Assembly: GCA_020881915.1 (NCBI GenBank)
Contig: JAJFPB010000006.1
Location: 3,782,001 to 3,846,000 of the forward strand
Source: Paramyrothecium sp. XJ0827
Taxonomy: Eukaryota; Ascomycota; Sordariomycetes; Hypocreales; Stachybotryaceae
Direction: 5' to 3'
DNA: 64,000 nucleotides
A model generated the notes under the pieces. That model was not told the DNA's origin and did no database searches. It saw nothing but the letters and a program-made list of their open reading frames with translations. This document shows, in pieces, positions 22,513 through 34,213 of the stretch (its first letter is position 1; every line of letters begins with the position of its first letter). Both the position numbers and the translations under genes were made by a program.

Positions 22513-24515
22513 CTAGTGATCCCCGTGCTGTAGTTGCAGGCCCTCCTCCTGCGCCTTGATCTGCAAAGCCAGCAACTTCGAGTAGTACCTGCAGAAGGCC
22601 AAGTTTCCGCCGTGGAACCAGAACCCCGGGTGCCCGCTGTTCCGCCAAATGGCCCTCATCTCGTTGTCTTTGTCGTAGCCCCAGACATCCCCGACCCGAT
22701 CCGCGACGCGGTCTCCGAAGATGGTTCTTGTCTGGCTCCTCATGTTCTGGTACCCGGTGGCCAAGACAATCTCATCAGCGGCCAGCTCGGTTCCGTCCGC
22801 GAATCTGAGACCTTTCGGGAGGATCTCTGCTATCTCCTGGCCCTGCTTGACTTTGATCTTCTTGGAGGCGATGAGCTCCGAGGCGCCGACGTCGATGTAG
22901 TACCCGCCGCCTCGCTGGAAATACTTGAGAAAGAGGCCCGCACCGTCCGGTCCTCGATCGAGCTTGAAGCCGCTGGCCTCGAGCCCGTCCAAAATCTCTT
23001 TGTCCAAGGCGAGTTGGGCCTGGATTACTGACACGTGGATTGCTTTGAAGACAGGCAGGGGGAAGCTCTGGAATATTAGGTCGGCATCGTCCACATCGGG
23101 CCCATCCTCTTCGTAAAGCCCTTTGCAGTAAATGTCAGTGATGCTGCGGGATGTCACGACACAGGTGCTGGACCGTTGGACCATGGTCACATCATAACCC
23201 TTCTCGTAATAGTCTTGGGCAATGTCATGAGCCGAATTGCACGATCCAACAATGACAGCCTTGCGTCCTTGCGATGCTTCGCGGGCGCCCCGGAACTCAG
23301 ACGAGTGGCACAGCAGGTCGCCCTTGAATGCATCCAGCCCTTTGATTTGCGGCACATTCTTCTCGCCGGAATGTCCCGTTGCTTGTATGACATGTCTTGG
23401 ATGGAGCACGCGCACCTGGGGAGGCCCGTCCGCTCCTTGCCTTTCAACCTTGACGTCCCAGACGCCATCGGCTTCGCGATATTCGGACTGGAGAATGGAA
23501 CTCTTGTTCCAGACGTTGAGCTCAAGGAGCTTGACGTACGACTCCAGGAAGTCGGCCAGCTTGTCTTTCGGGGTGAAGATGGGCCACGAGGCTGGGAACG
23601 GCATGTACGGCAGGTGATCGTACCACACTGGATCATGTAGAACGAGCTGGTGGTACCGTTTTCTCCAGCTGTCTCCGATCCGGTCGTTCTTCTCGATCAG
23701 GAGAGCTGGTACACCGAGTGCTTTGAGCCTTGCGGCTATGGTTAGCCCGGCCTGGCCGGCCCCTTTTTTGCCATGTCAGTCCACATACTTGTTGCCAGTC
23801 CTCGCAGCCACTCACCGACAATGAGCACAGCCGGCTCTGCACCATTGGTGAATTCCACCTCGTCATTGCGTGTGTCTAACCAGTTCTTCCGACCAGATTT
23901 GGCACCATGGTCCACTCCCCGAGGTCGTCGTCCGTTAAGCGCCTCTTCGTGGTTCTTCAGCTCCTGGAGAGCCGTGTATAATGTAAAGGCCTTCCAGGAG
24001 TCGTTCTCCGGGACGAGGCGCACAAGACCTCTGCCCGATCCAACGGCAGTCTCCAAGGTGACAAAGAACTGCAGTACATTGGCCGTTCCTTCCAGGTTGA
24101 GGACTGTGACACTTGGTGTGCCGGCCGCAGAACGGGTGTCCACGGACAGTTTCTTCAGGCGAAGGCCGCTTTTGGCCTCTTTACGCTCCTGGAGGAAGGA
24201 TTTGATCCCTTCCTTGCCGCTGGCGGTTCGGAAGTCCCATGTGAGAGCCAGGTGGTCTCGCCAGAAGCCATTGTCGGAAAACAAGTCGGCAATCGCAGCA
24301 GCATCCTGCCCCGCAAGAGCATCGTTGAAACTGTCTAGGAACGTCTGCGCGACCTGTTGCTCATTGTCTACCTTGAGGCCCGGATGGTGCGGTAGCTTCC
24401 CGATGGGGACGTTGACAGAGCCCGGTACGGAGCGTGCGAAAGAGGGCTGTTCCTCGGGAACTGCCATGGTTTCCTTCACGGCCAACCTCGAGACTTCGGA
24501 TAGTATGTCTCCCAT
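22513..24515 (-). CDS. Flavin-containing monooxygenase with N-terminal NTF2-like domain
   Basis: Two exons, 24515-23816 and 23762-22513, with a 53-nt intron, encode 649 residues. Residues about 50-200 form an NTF2/SnoaL-like cone (QQVAQTFLDSFNDALAGQD, DNGFWRDHLALTWDF). The catalytic half begins AVLIVGAGQAG, the FAD Rossmann motif, built across the splice junction at residue 234. It continues with IEKNDRIGDSWRKRYHQLVLHDP and VIQATGHSGEKNVPQ, which resembles the FMO identifying motif. A second dinucleotide site (AVIVGSCNSAHDIAQD) has GSCNSA where GxGxxG is usual. EIVLATGYQNMR completes the class B flavoprotein pattern. This NTF2-FMO architecture is common in fungi and resembles YUCCA-type enzymes. 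The substrate is unknown; roles in detoxification or secondary metabolism are inference. Confidence 0.9.
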
Positions 24516-26334
24516 TTAGGCCAGGCTCTTAAACCTATAGTAGTGAGGTGATGAGATTGGGTAGCTGAGCTTTGTGCAAAGAGTTGTCCACACCAAGTTA
24601 TGAAGGCAAATACAAGGAGAGCTCGTTGCAGTGAAGTATGAAACAGGCAACCCCTCATCAAGTATGCCTTGGAGAAGAGCTTCTCCCCATCAATACGTTC
24701 ATCATGGGCCCTTAGTACAGAACCCCGCATCGAATAAGGTGTTCGGCTGCATCGCGTGGCTTGCGGAACCGGCGGCGCGGCCTCAGCCGGCAATAGCGCT
24801 CTGCCAGTTATTTCATTCCAAGCGCTGTGCCTGCCCGGTGATGCTCCGCCGAGCTCGGACGATCGAGACATGGGGCGGCAGTGCAGTTGTCCTGTTGGTT
24901 CATAAGAAGTTGTGAACGGCTTGGCATCGCCCAATGTTGGGCAAAATGACATTCCGGCAGCAAGGTGCCCGATCTGATTCTGAACCAGGCAATTGCTCTG
25001 CATACTCTGCATATGGTGTCACTAAAAAAGGCAATCCTTCCTTTTGGCTTGGCAGTAGTGCCCACACATTAGCCTGGAAGCTCAATTCATGTTGCAGCAG
25101 GGCGGTCAAGCAATACTGGGTATGTAATGACGTTCGGGTTTATAGACCTTTGAAGTTAAAATGACCAGGGTCTTTACCTGGTAAGATTTCCGTTGGTGGC
25201 ACAATTTCTACTACCAGAGCACCACTGGGCATTAAAAAGCCTCCTCTTTTAGACTCGTGCATAACATCAATATCATGACCTGAGGCAGCGTGTTCGATTG
25301 TGGCAAATCGGAAGGCTAAAATTGAACACATCAGGCAATTTGTTCTCGAAGGTATGAAAGAGTTGGCTGTGGTCGTAGTTCTTGGTTCATGTTTGCTCTA
25401 AGGGGCATAGACAACGCCAGGGGGAAGGAAAGAGGTGTTGTTAAGGCGCTTTAATATAGGCAACAGGTTGTTAGAAAAATCTCCGAGGCAATCTTCTACA
25501 TTCGCCGTCTTTGGTAGCGTCAATGACATATGTAGTTGATCAGCTTACAGATTGAATCACATTGGAATAAATTATACAGAATGTGTTCCATTATCTGGAG
25601 TGGCACTGCAAACTTCCTTGGCCGTGAGAGATCACCGAGGTGCCTTGTCATTCAAAAAATACGGAATAACAATAAGGCATAAAAATGCATTGAGATTTCA
25701 GCTTCGGAGTCCGTGTACGACAATATTTATATTGGCATGCTGACAGGAGTAAGAAGACAAAATGTGTCTCTGCTTTGGGGCATGTGAATGGCGTACAGGG
25801 TAGGCAGGTGGGTGAGGAGTGGCTGAGGCAGCGCCACACTTCACAGCCTTCAGTGCCGAAATATGGATGATGATGGGCAGCAGCAGCGCCACGCCCGACA
25901 CCTGGGCACTGCGTTGCACCTGCCGCAGCTTCTACACTGAAGTGGATCCAAGACCTCACCTAAAGGATCCAGTACGGCGGAGGTACCTCTGATCCAGTAC
26001 CGATGCCGCAGTAGCGCGGGGGCAAAGTACCTGAAACGCTAGTACCTCGGGCTCTCATCTGAGATTTCATTCACCTTCCCTTCATCTTGAGCCTCGCCAT
26101 TATCATTGACTTCTCTCCTTCATCAACCCGCAACCTGCAACCGTCGTCGGACATTCGCATCTCGAAGGCTTCTTCTTCCACGCTGGCTGTTCCTGACCTT
26201 GAGGGTTTCCACTGCTTCTCGCATCTTTCTTGCTCTGCCGCTCGCACTCCCTCACCTCCGTAAACACAGGCACTCATCCTTCCTTTCATCCACCTGCACG
26301 CCTCTCGCCACAGCGCTTGAGCCAGAACCTGAAC
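24516..26334. other. Intergenic with a possible GT61-like scrap and the helicase leader
   Basis: No intact gene. A 63-codon minus-strand frame at 25331-25140 contains PSGALVVEIVPP, which recalls the end of DUF563/GT61 glycosyltransferases; neighbouring frames are broken, so it is at best a scrap. The stretch 25930-26334 is C/T-rich with repeated GTACC motifs and looks like the promoter and 5' leader of the helicase. Confidence 0.4.
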
Positions 26335-28107
26335 ATGGGCGAGCAGCAACAACGAAGAGGCCGTCGCTTCGGTCGGAACAAGGGAAATGGCCCTCCTAAG
26401 GGTGCGGCCAACGGCGGTCCCTCCGCAGCACCAGCCCATCAACACCAGCAGCAGCATCGCCAACCTGAGCCAGAGCCGATGGAGGTGACCCCCTCGCCTC
26501 TCCTCACCATGGACGTCCCCAGCGATACGCCCCGGTTTGCCGACCTCGCGGGCACAAACACCGTTCATCCCACCATCGTCCAAACCATCACCGAGGACCT
26601 CAAGTTTGACCACATGCTGCCCGTCCAAGCTGCTACGCTGAACGAGCTGCTGCCTCCCAGCCGCGCGGACTGCCTCGTCCAGGCCAAGACCGGCACCGGA
26701 AAGACTGTTGCCTTCCTCCTACCCGCCATACAGACCATGATCACCATGAACCGCCCTCGTCAGAATCGTGGCGTGTCTCTTCTCGTCATCGCCCCCACCC
26801 GCGAGCTGGCCATGCAGATTGATAGGGAGGCCACCCGCCTGCTGCAGCGTCTTCCCGAGTACCGTGTGTGCACTGCCATGGGCGGCACCGACAAGAACAA
26901 CGAGGTCAGGAGGATCCTGAAAGGCTGCGACATCCTCATCGCCACCCCCGGCCGCCTGCTCGACCACATGAGCGACGACCATGTCCACCCCATCTTCCGC
27001 CATCTCGACACGCTTGTGCTGGATGAGGCCGACCGCCTGCTTGACATGGGATTCATGCCCGACCTGAAGAAGATTGTCGCAGCCTTGCCCGACAAGCAGG
27101 CGACCAGCCGACAGGGCATGCTGTTCTCTGCCACCATTCCACCGCGCGTCAGGGAGGTTTCCGGCATCGTCCTGTCCTCCAACTACAAGTTCATCTCGAC
27201 CATTCCCGAGGGCGAGGCGAACACGCACGAACGTGTGCCCCAAATCCTCATTGTGGCTCCTACTTTCTCGGATACCGCTGCCGCCTTGGTCGGTGCCATC
27301 CGCGAGGAAGCTGTCGCTGTGAACAATTCTGAGGGTAGCCCCCCTTTCAAAGCCATCGTATTTGCTCCAACTGCGGCTTTGGCCGACTTCTACGGTCACA
27401 TCCTCTCCGGACTTTCAGATATGCCGCCCATCTCTGTCTTGCACTCCCGAATCAGCCAGAACAAGCGAACAAAGGTCACCAACGATTTCCGCGTCGCCGA
27501 CACCGCCGTCATCGTCACCACAGACGTCATTGCACGTGGCATGGACTTCCCCGGTGTTACTTCTGTTCTGCAGGTTGGACTGCCTGCTGACAAGGAGACG
27601 TACATTCATCGTCTCGGACGTACAGCCCGTGCCGGCGCAGAGGGTCGCGGCATCTTCATCGTTTGCGAGGAGGAAACCTGGTTCCCGAAGTGGTCGCTGA
27701 AGGAGTTCAACTTGCAGCCACGTGATGCAGACCTTTCTGCCGCACGTGCCGTCTCTGGTATCGCCGCCAGCCTGGAAGAGGAACAGCAAGCCAAGATTTA
27801 TCAGGCCTGGCTGGGCTACTACAAGAACTTCCTCAAGCCCATGAAGTGGACGGCAGAGGACCTTGTGGCGCATGGCAACATCTTCGCCCGCGATGGGCTT
27901 CAAGCACCAGAGACCCCAGTCATTTACAAGACGACAGTGGGTAAGATGGGCTTGAGGGGCGTCAAGGGACTCAAGGTTGTCCCGGCTCCTCCTAAGACGG
28001 GTGGGAACAAGCCGAGGGGCGGCGAAAAGCAGGGCCAGGGCCAGGGTCAAGGACAAGGTGGTGGAGGTCGCCGCCAACCCAAGGGCCGCCAGGGCAATAA
28101 GGCTTGA
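26335..28107 (+). CDS. DEAD-box ATP-dependent RNA helicase, Mss116/CYT-19-like
   Basis: A single-exon ORF of 590 residues. The frame is open further upstream, but ATG 26335 is its first ATG. All helicase motifs are present in order: Q motif around LKFDHMLPVQAATL, motif I AKTGTGKT (about 120), Ia APTRELA, Ib TPGRLLDH, II LDEADRLLDMGF (about 228), III SAT, IV IVFAPT, V TTDVIARGMDFPGVTSVLQVG and VI HRLGRTARAG (about 424). Motif V and the following segment resemble the Mss116 subfamily, which remodels mitochondrial group I/II intron RNA. The N-terminus is Arg/Gln-rich (GEQQQRRGRRFGRNKG) and the C-terminus is a Gly/Gln/Arg-rich RNA-binding tail (GQGQGQGQGGGGRRQ). No classic mitochondrial presequence is evident, so compartment is uncertain. 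Confidence 0.93.
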   Translation: MGEQQQRRGRRFGRNKGNGPPKGAANGGPSAAPAHQHQQQHRQPEPEPMEVTPSPLLTMDVPSDTPRFADLAGTNTVHPTIVQTITEDLKFDHMLPVQAATLNELLPPSRADCLVQAKTGTGKTVAFLLPAIQTMITMNRPRQNRGVSLLVIAPTRELAMQIDREATRLLQRLPEYRVCTAMGGTDKNNEVRRILKGCDILIATPGRLLDHMSDDHVHPIFRHLDTLVLDEADRLLDMGFMPDLKKIVAALPDKQATSRQGMLFSATIPPRVREVSGIVLSSNYKFISTIPEGEANTHERVPQILIVAPTFSDTAAALVGAIREEAVAVNNSEGSPPFKAIVFAPTAALADFYGHILSGLSDMPPISVLHSRISQNKRTKVTNDFRVADTAVIVTTDVIARGMDFPGVTSVLQVGLPADKETYIHRLGRTARAGAEGRGIFIVCEEETWFPKWSLKEFNLQPRDADLSAARAVSGIAASLEEEQQAKIYQAWLGYYKNFLKPMKWTAEDLVAHGNIFARDGLQAPETPVIYKTTVGKMGLRGVKGLKVVPAPPKTGGNKPRGGEKQGQGQGQGQGGGGRRQPKGRQGNKA

Positions 28108-28687
28108 GTATGAGGAAGTGAATGCATGCAATGCAGTCAATGATAATGAGCCAGAGCTAGACATGTTATGACTAAGTAATACAGGAGGCTGTCGAGGCCG
28201 ACACGAATTTAATAGTTAGCTTCAGGTTGCTGAGCTGTTAGAATATTGAATTATCACATAGACCTTATCGTTGTCCGTCTTCTAGTATGTATGTACGGTG
28301 CCATCTTGTCTTGTCTTGAGGAATCATTGTCTTGGGCCGATTGGCGTTGCTCTTGAGCACGGCACCTTGCTCGCTTTTCTACTACCGTAGCTGTTTTGAC
28401 TCATGATTTTTCTTCTCCATTTTCGAATATTTCGGACTCTTTTCTTCATGAAAAAGGAAGGGAAGATGCGACGAGATGAAACAGACGGTTTCTATTTTAG
28501 CCAAGGGTTCTGGAGGGCGATTGCAGCATGTCATCAATGCAAGATCATGATGACGTTGCTATCGCGCGCTGGTGTCATGACGTCGACGTTTATCACATAG
28601 AGACAATAAAAATCACCTTGAACACTTCCGATTCATGCCAAGTTGTGATTTACCAATCCTGTGCGCTCTTGCATCTCAGCGACTACC
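28108..28687. other. Intergenic, helicase 3' flank and SDR promoter
   Basis: No gene supported. Contains the helicase 3' untranslated region and the upstream region of the next dehydrogenase. Confidence 0.5.
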
Positions 28688-29969
28688 ATGGTGAACACCT
28701 TGCTGGCGGCGTTCTCGTACGCCACGATTCCTCTCAACCGCCTGCTAGCCTGGGCGGATTTCGGCGTCCACTACATCAGCGGCTATCTGTTGTACTACTT
28801 CATTGGAGGATACAGACCGCAGTATCATACCAGGCCGGCGAAGCAACGAAACGGAGATGCATACACTCCATCTGTGCTGGTAACGGGCGCCAGCCAAGGT
28901 ATGAGCGGTGCAGCATACTCACTGAATCTGTGGACGAGGCTCACACCTTGTAGGCATCGGCCTGGCAACATCGCTATACCTTGCGACTAAGGGCTACACT
29001 GTCTTTGCATCCGTCAAAGACGAGCAAGAATTAGAAAACATGAAGCATGAGATTAAGTCCAGGGACATCCGACTGCAGTCAGGCATCATCCATCCTCTGA
29101 TAATGGACGTTCTTTCGGGTGATTCGGTTGCTTCGGCTGCCGAGCAAGTGTCGCAAGCTATTGGCAGCAGCCAAAAGTCACCCCTCGTTGGCGTGATCAA
29201 CAACGCTGGCTACTGTATGATTTCGCCCATGGAGCTGACGCCTGATAAAGCCGTGCGTGATCTCTTTGAACTGGACTTCTGGGCATACATCACTGTCATT
29301 CGCGCTTTCCTGCCACTCATCAAGCAGAACAAGGGTCGGTTCATCAATGTTTGCAGCTACGGCGCATACGTGAACCCGCCCATGTGGGTTTCGTATTCCG
29401 CTGCGAAAGCTGCTATCGAGGCCATGACGAGAGCCTGGCGATTTGAACTGCTGCCCCTTGGAGTGGGAATGACCTCCGTTCGGCCGGGATGGACGCGGTT
29501 TGTGGTCACCAAAACACACATCTTGCATCTACTAATGCTGATAGACAGATCTAATGGCATTGGCCCGAAGATTTCGAGTGCATGGGAAGCCTGCTTTGAC
29601 AACACCCACACAGGTGCCGTTGGCGTTGACAGCATGGGAGGCGTTGTCAAGACGGACAGACAAATTGGAGATGACGAGAAGGATGTTTACAAATCAATGA
29701 TGAAGAAATGGTCAGTCATCAGTGTAAGGGCCTTTTCTTTTGCGGAAGTCTAATCTTTTTGTAAATCCAGGTACCATCTGACCACGGCAGCCGCTGATGG
29801 GCTTGCCCAAACTTCAGAAGCAGTTTCATACTCCATCTACGACGCGCTCACAGACCCATTTCTCCAGCCATATTATACAGTCGGCTACGACGCCCTACTG
29901 GGACAAATGATGCGAGATCTGACTCCCGAGTCAATTTATGAGGTGGCCATGCTCAATGCTTTCGGCTAG
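28688..29969 (+). CDS. Short-chain dehydrogenase/reductase, membrane-associated
   Basis: Four exons, 28688-28898, 28954-29497, 29549-29710 and 29771-29969, give 371 residues. The introns are 51-60 nt and phases match throughout. A hydrophobic N-terminal region (FGVHYISGYLLYYFIGGY) suggests anchoring to a membrane. The NAD(P)-binding motif VTGASQGIG is split by intron 1, followed by NNAGYCM and the catalytic Tyr-Lys pair in VSYSAAKAAIEA (about Tyr218). The C-terminal part (YHLTTAAADGLAQTSEAV...FLQPYYTVGYDALLG) is longer than in classical SDRs, as in the HSD17B/retinol dehydrogenase-like group. It acts on an unknown alcohol, ketone or lipid. No neighbour forms an obvious pathway with it. Confidence 0.88.
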
Positions 29970-31242
29970 AAGTTGGGTGAATAATGCGCGGTGGCTCCAA
30001 GTCTGAACGACACCGTCGCAGTGCAGACTGTATCTAGACAATGGTTATGCTGCTCACTGGAAATATTGTCAAGATGGAACCTGAAGAAACTAACACCAAG
30101 ATTGACTTGATCGAATCTTGTTCAATATAGAGCAGGCCGTGGAGGTGCAAATGGATTCCACGTGAGCTGTTCATTGTTTATGTTCTCCCGAGTATGAACT
30201 GCGAAGTAATCCAGCATTGGAAGTTCTCAGAGTGGCAAGATTGAAAGACTGGAAAACTTCGGGACGCTGTGGAACACTCTCTAAGCAACTTGACATATCT
30301 TAAGTTGCACTTCATGCACTATTGGGACATCCAGTATGTCAACTTTAAAGTTCAACAACATGATGATGGTGAAAATTTGTAAGGCAGTAAACCCCTCATT
30401 TTTGGAGCTTTTCATACATTTATTAGGCCACTGCAACGGTGATAGATGTCTAATTAGTAGCATCGGATGTGAGAACAAAGCGGGCGTAAGAATGAAGCGG
30501 ACGTTCAATTCGTTGTACCTGTCCTTGCCATTCGCTTGTTGGTATGCATACGATATCGCAGGTTGAATTTAGCCTGGTATACAAGTTTCATGATTCATTT
30601 AAAGCTTCTAAGACTCTAGAGTCTAACAATCCGTAGGTTAAGTCTACATTACAGCGGTCAAATATGGTATCCCCGAAACATCCACCATGCTGTCCACCGC
30701 CCTTCGGACAATTCCCGCAGGAGAGATCAGAATGACAGGATGCCAGATGCACTACCTGCTGATTAAGGCACGGCCAACAATGAAAGGAAGAATCCCTTTG
30801 TTCTCTTGTTTGTGTGGCCCTGAGCGACTCACCTTCAACCGACAAGTAGTGCCAACTAAGCTTGCTGGTTTCGCCAAGTTCACTGGATTTGAGCTTACAT
30901 TACTATATAAGACCCTGCATGGTGTCCTCTATCTGGGATAAGACTCTGCCTCCAAAACCCGTCAAATGGCGCGCATTGGCTGACCTGGACCCTGGCCTTC
31001 TCATCATCCAAACCCGTTAATCTGGCAGTTAGTCACGCACTAGTGACAGCGTCGTTCCTTGCAAGGTGCCGCGGATGTAAGCCAAAGCTTATTTCGGAGT
31101 GGTATATCTGGCGCATTGTACCCAGCCTTTTCCCTTCAAAGATAAGAACCCGAGCTTTGCACATTCGCAGTGCTGCGCTTTCACCACAGGCGGACAGCAT
31201 CACCACCTCGAACTCTCCTGACTGAGCAGCCGAGGGCTCACA
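29970..31242. other. Intergenic, upstream of the disrupted P450
   Basis: No supported gene. A TATATAAG at 30904-30911 lies about 330 bp before the P450 start and might belong to it or to an unseen transcript. Short frames at 30588-30941 on both strands overlap each other. Confidence 0.4.
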
Positions 31243-31365
31243 ATGCCGCACACGTTCGCCATATTCATTGGAGGCCTTTCACTTCTCTACATCTCGCTGC
31301 GTCTCCTTCTTCGCGTTACGCATGATGCAAAGGAGCCACCAGCCATCGTCACGGGCATCCCATTC

Positions 31366-31373
31366 CTTGGCCC
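31366..31373. repeat. hAT target-site duplication, left copy
   Basis: CTTGGCCC directly before the left terminal inverted repeat, identical to the 8 bases after the right repeat. Eight-base duplication is the hallmark of hAT insertion. Confidence 0.95.
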
Positions 31374-31390
31374 CAGTGAAGTAAATAGTG
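31374..31390 (+). repeat. hAT left terminal inverted repeat
   Basis: CAGTGAAGTAAATAGTG, 17 bp, perfect inverse of the right end at 34722-34738. Confidence 0.95.
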
Positions 31391-31452
31391 CAAAATACGG
31401 TATACGATATTTTTTCAACGCCACACTGCACTGGATTGTTTAGGAATTCGGT

Positions 31453-31463
31453 GCACTGCACGG
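31453..31463 (+). repeat. Subterminal motif, left copy
   Basis: GCACTGCACGG about 80 bp inside the left end of the hAT element; the same 11 bases occur in direct orientation at 34652-34662 near the right end. Possible transposase binding site. Confidence 0.5.
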
Positions 31464-31785
31464 CATACGGTATTCCACTATATTTAAGCAATATCGTATC
31501 GTAATATCATATCGCACGGCGTGCGAAGAGCCGCATGGCCTAAGCATAAAACTAACCACATTGAGTAAGGTTGAGGTTCAAGATAGTCTCACGGACCCTA
31601 ACAAGATGAAGCCATTCACAGTCAACATATAAGATTATACTATTGCCGGATAACGAGAACGCTCAGGAAAACGTTTTCCTAGACCTCGCTCGCGTATGTT
31701 AAGGGTTTACTTAAGCTACATAATTGACTAATTTAACGTCACTCCTATTGCTTAAGCGTGAGAATGAAGTAGGTAGATCTAGAGG

Positions 31786-34213
31786 TCAAAAGAAAACTCC
31801 ACAGATTCGAGCATTATGAGTTTGAATTGTTTGCATACTATCTATTGCTCGTAATATCAGGTATAATGTTAGAAGACCCTGCTGTTCCTCTTCTCCAATG
31901 ATAGCTGTATCCAAGACAAGCTCAACGTCGTCAACCCAAGCCAATTTGTGAGTCTTCGACCAGGACTTTATGCACTCAATTGCCTCAATTATATCAATCC
32001 CTAACCTGTTCCTGCGATCTTGGAGGGTGATTTTTGTATCAGAGAAGAGACGTTCTGGCTCAGCAGACATCGCAGGAATTGACAAAAGATCGAGCGCCAT
32101 TTTGGAAAGGTTTGGATAGAGCGTTTGTTGTGTATCCTCAAGCCACCACCTTCGTACATCCTTGACTTTGATTCTTGGGGCTGATATATAGTTCTGATAC
32201 TCGTCAAATAGGGTAGGAAGCTCGGGGTCCTCATGTTTGTCTTCCCATGCAAGAAACGAGTTCTTCACTAGTGGCTTTTCAACCAAGGACTGGGCCGACG
32301 ATTCCGCTGACTTGGCGACTGGTGCGTAACGAGACTTCCAGAGATCTTCTACGGCAGTCTTATTGCTCTCAATCCACTCAGGATGTTCCTCCCAGGCGGT
32401 GTCAAAGTAGTGCCACTTTCGATGAGGGCTGAGGACAATAGCTGCAACATAAGCAGGTGACCGCTCTGTAAGAGTGTAATATGCGTCGAGTTTCGCCCAT
32501 CCAGCATCAATACAAGGCGTCATAAAAGCGTCATCTGCGTACTCGATTCGTGCAGCCTCAAATTTGCTAAGCAGGAAGTCCATTATGGGTAGCGTTCGAT
32601 CGATTGTATGCGCGTGACCTTCTGCAGCCTTGGTGGCATCGGTGAATGACTTGAGGAAGTTGCAAATTTTTTCAGCTCAGCCCAGTCTTGTTCGGAAACT
32701 AGAAACTATTAGTGTTGTCCTCTCAATTGGATATATAGCATACGCGAATCAAGCTTAAGGTCCTTCTCCTTTGAGCAATAGTAATCAATTTGATCTGCAA
32801 GCTCAATGGCTCTCTCAATCATGTAGTACTTTGAGTTCCATCTTGTATCGTTGTCACGAAGAAGACCCTTTTTCTCACTGATCTCTTTAAACCTCTGTAT
32901 CCGTTGTGGACTACATCGGATAAAGACAACGATGTTGTGGAGCTTGCCAAGAGGACCAGCCTTCCTCCACTTCAATATATCAGCGTCTGAAGGCTTGATA
33001 TATTCGCTCGTAGTGTCCTTTTTAACCTGGTTTTCGTAGGGGCTTCGTCGGGTGCGGTTTTTGGGAACATAAACGCATGAGCCGCTAGATTGATGGTATG
33101 ACCGTTACAACGAAGGCGGTGATGTTTCGCGTCGTATATGATATTGTGCCTCTTGTTCAACACTATTAATCATTAGTATTGTTCTCTCAATAAATTGATA
33201 GAGGCGTGCATTTCTGTAGAGAATTCATCAACGTATCATTCGAGTCTGCATTGTCTGAAACAAAGTATCCAATCTGGGTGACAATTCCGTAGTCCTCGAC
33301 GACATTCATCACGATATGGGCCTGATTCTCTCCTGAATGCTTGCCGTGTACCTCTCGTAAAGCGACACAATATGAAACCAGCTCGCCGTTGCTATCAATG
33401 AAGTGTGCAACAATACCAAGGATACCAAGCTTATTTGGAGAGGACCATATATCGACGGTGAAGTGTATTCTCGAGATAGCTGATTGGAGAACTTGTCGTA
33501 TACGTCGCTTTTGCGTCTCAAACGTTCGCATCACCCACACTCGCGAATCGTTTGATGTGATGTAGGTAAAATCGAGAGGACTCCAGGATTGAGGAATTTG
33601 AGCAAGCTAAAAGGGCATAAGATTAGTATATGAACCATTAATCTTAAGTGTATTAGAGCACTTACGCTCGAAAGCTTTCTCTTGTTGCTATACGAAGTGC
33701 AATCCCGCAGTCTGCAATCCACTCTACATACAGTTGCTCAAACTTATCAGCGTCAAGATCTGTCGTTTCGTCATCGTGTCGACGGCGTTTGAGGGGATTC
33801 GTGTTCTGAGACATCCGTGAGAAGGCTTCCACAAGGTGATTCCTTGTTTTAGCAGCCCTTTCTTCATTAGGCGTTAATATATCGAGAGTAGTGTGAGATT
33901 TAAGGTGCTTGTAGATGTGTGCCGTGCCTCCATTTTCGAGATATTCGGCAGGCTTCCCTTTACAGTACTTGCAACGCCATATAATCTGACCTTCCGTATT
34001 ACGGACGATCTGATTCCTTCCGAAGGGCGTATGATCCCATATCTTCGACGTACGCTTCTTCTTCTTAAATTGAGAGGTTAACAACGGCGAAATAGATGTC
34101 TCTCCGACATCAGAATCTCCGTTGTCGCTGATAACCGACGAATCAGGGGCTAGGGAAGTCTGGGATGATGTAGCCGTGAAGGAAGCGCTAATGCCTGAGC
34201 GCTGAGAAGCCAT
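31786..34213 (-). pseudogene. hAT transposase, apparently frame-broken
   Basis: The transposase catalyses cut-and-paste movement of the element. It starts at ATG 34213. Exon 1 encodes a Ser-rich leader and a BED finger (WRCKYCKGK...HIYKHLKSH). A clear intron (GTAAGT...CTAATC...TTTTAG) follows at about 33664-33607. Downstream blocks are typical: ISRIHFTVDIWSSPNKLGILG, the region RLRCNGHTINLAAHAF, LLRDNDTRWNSKYYMI and the dimerisation domain SIPAMSAEPERLFSDTK near the C-terminus, ending at 31786. Two apparent breaks occur: two extra bases (TG) near 33535 before VMRTFETQK, and one missing A in the A-run near 32670 just after WAEL. The join between the blocks ending at 33187 and starting near 33163 is also unresolved. 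The copy is probably non-autonomous today. Confidence 0.75.

Noticed and set aside
23773..24519. 248-codon plus-strand open frame opposite the flavin monooxygenase
   Set aside because: Antisense shadow; the minus strand has the NTF2-like and FMO motifs and matching splice phases.
26719..28164. Long minus-strand open frames opposite the DEAD-box helicase
   Set aside because: Shadows of a GC-rich coding strand; the plus strand carries every helicase motif.
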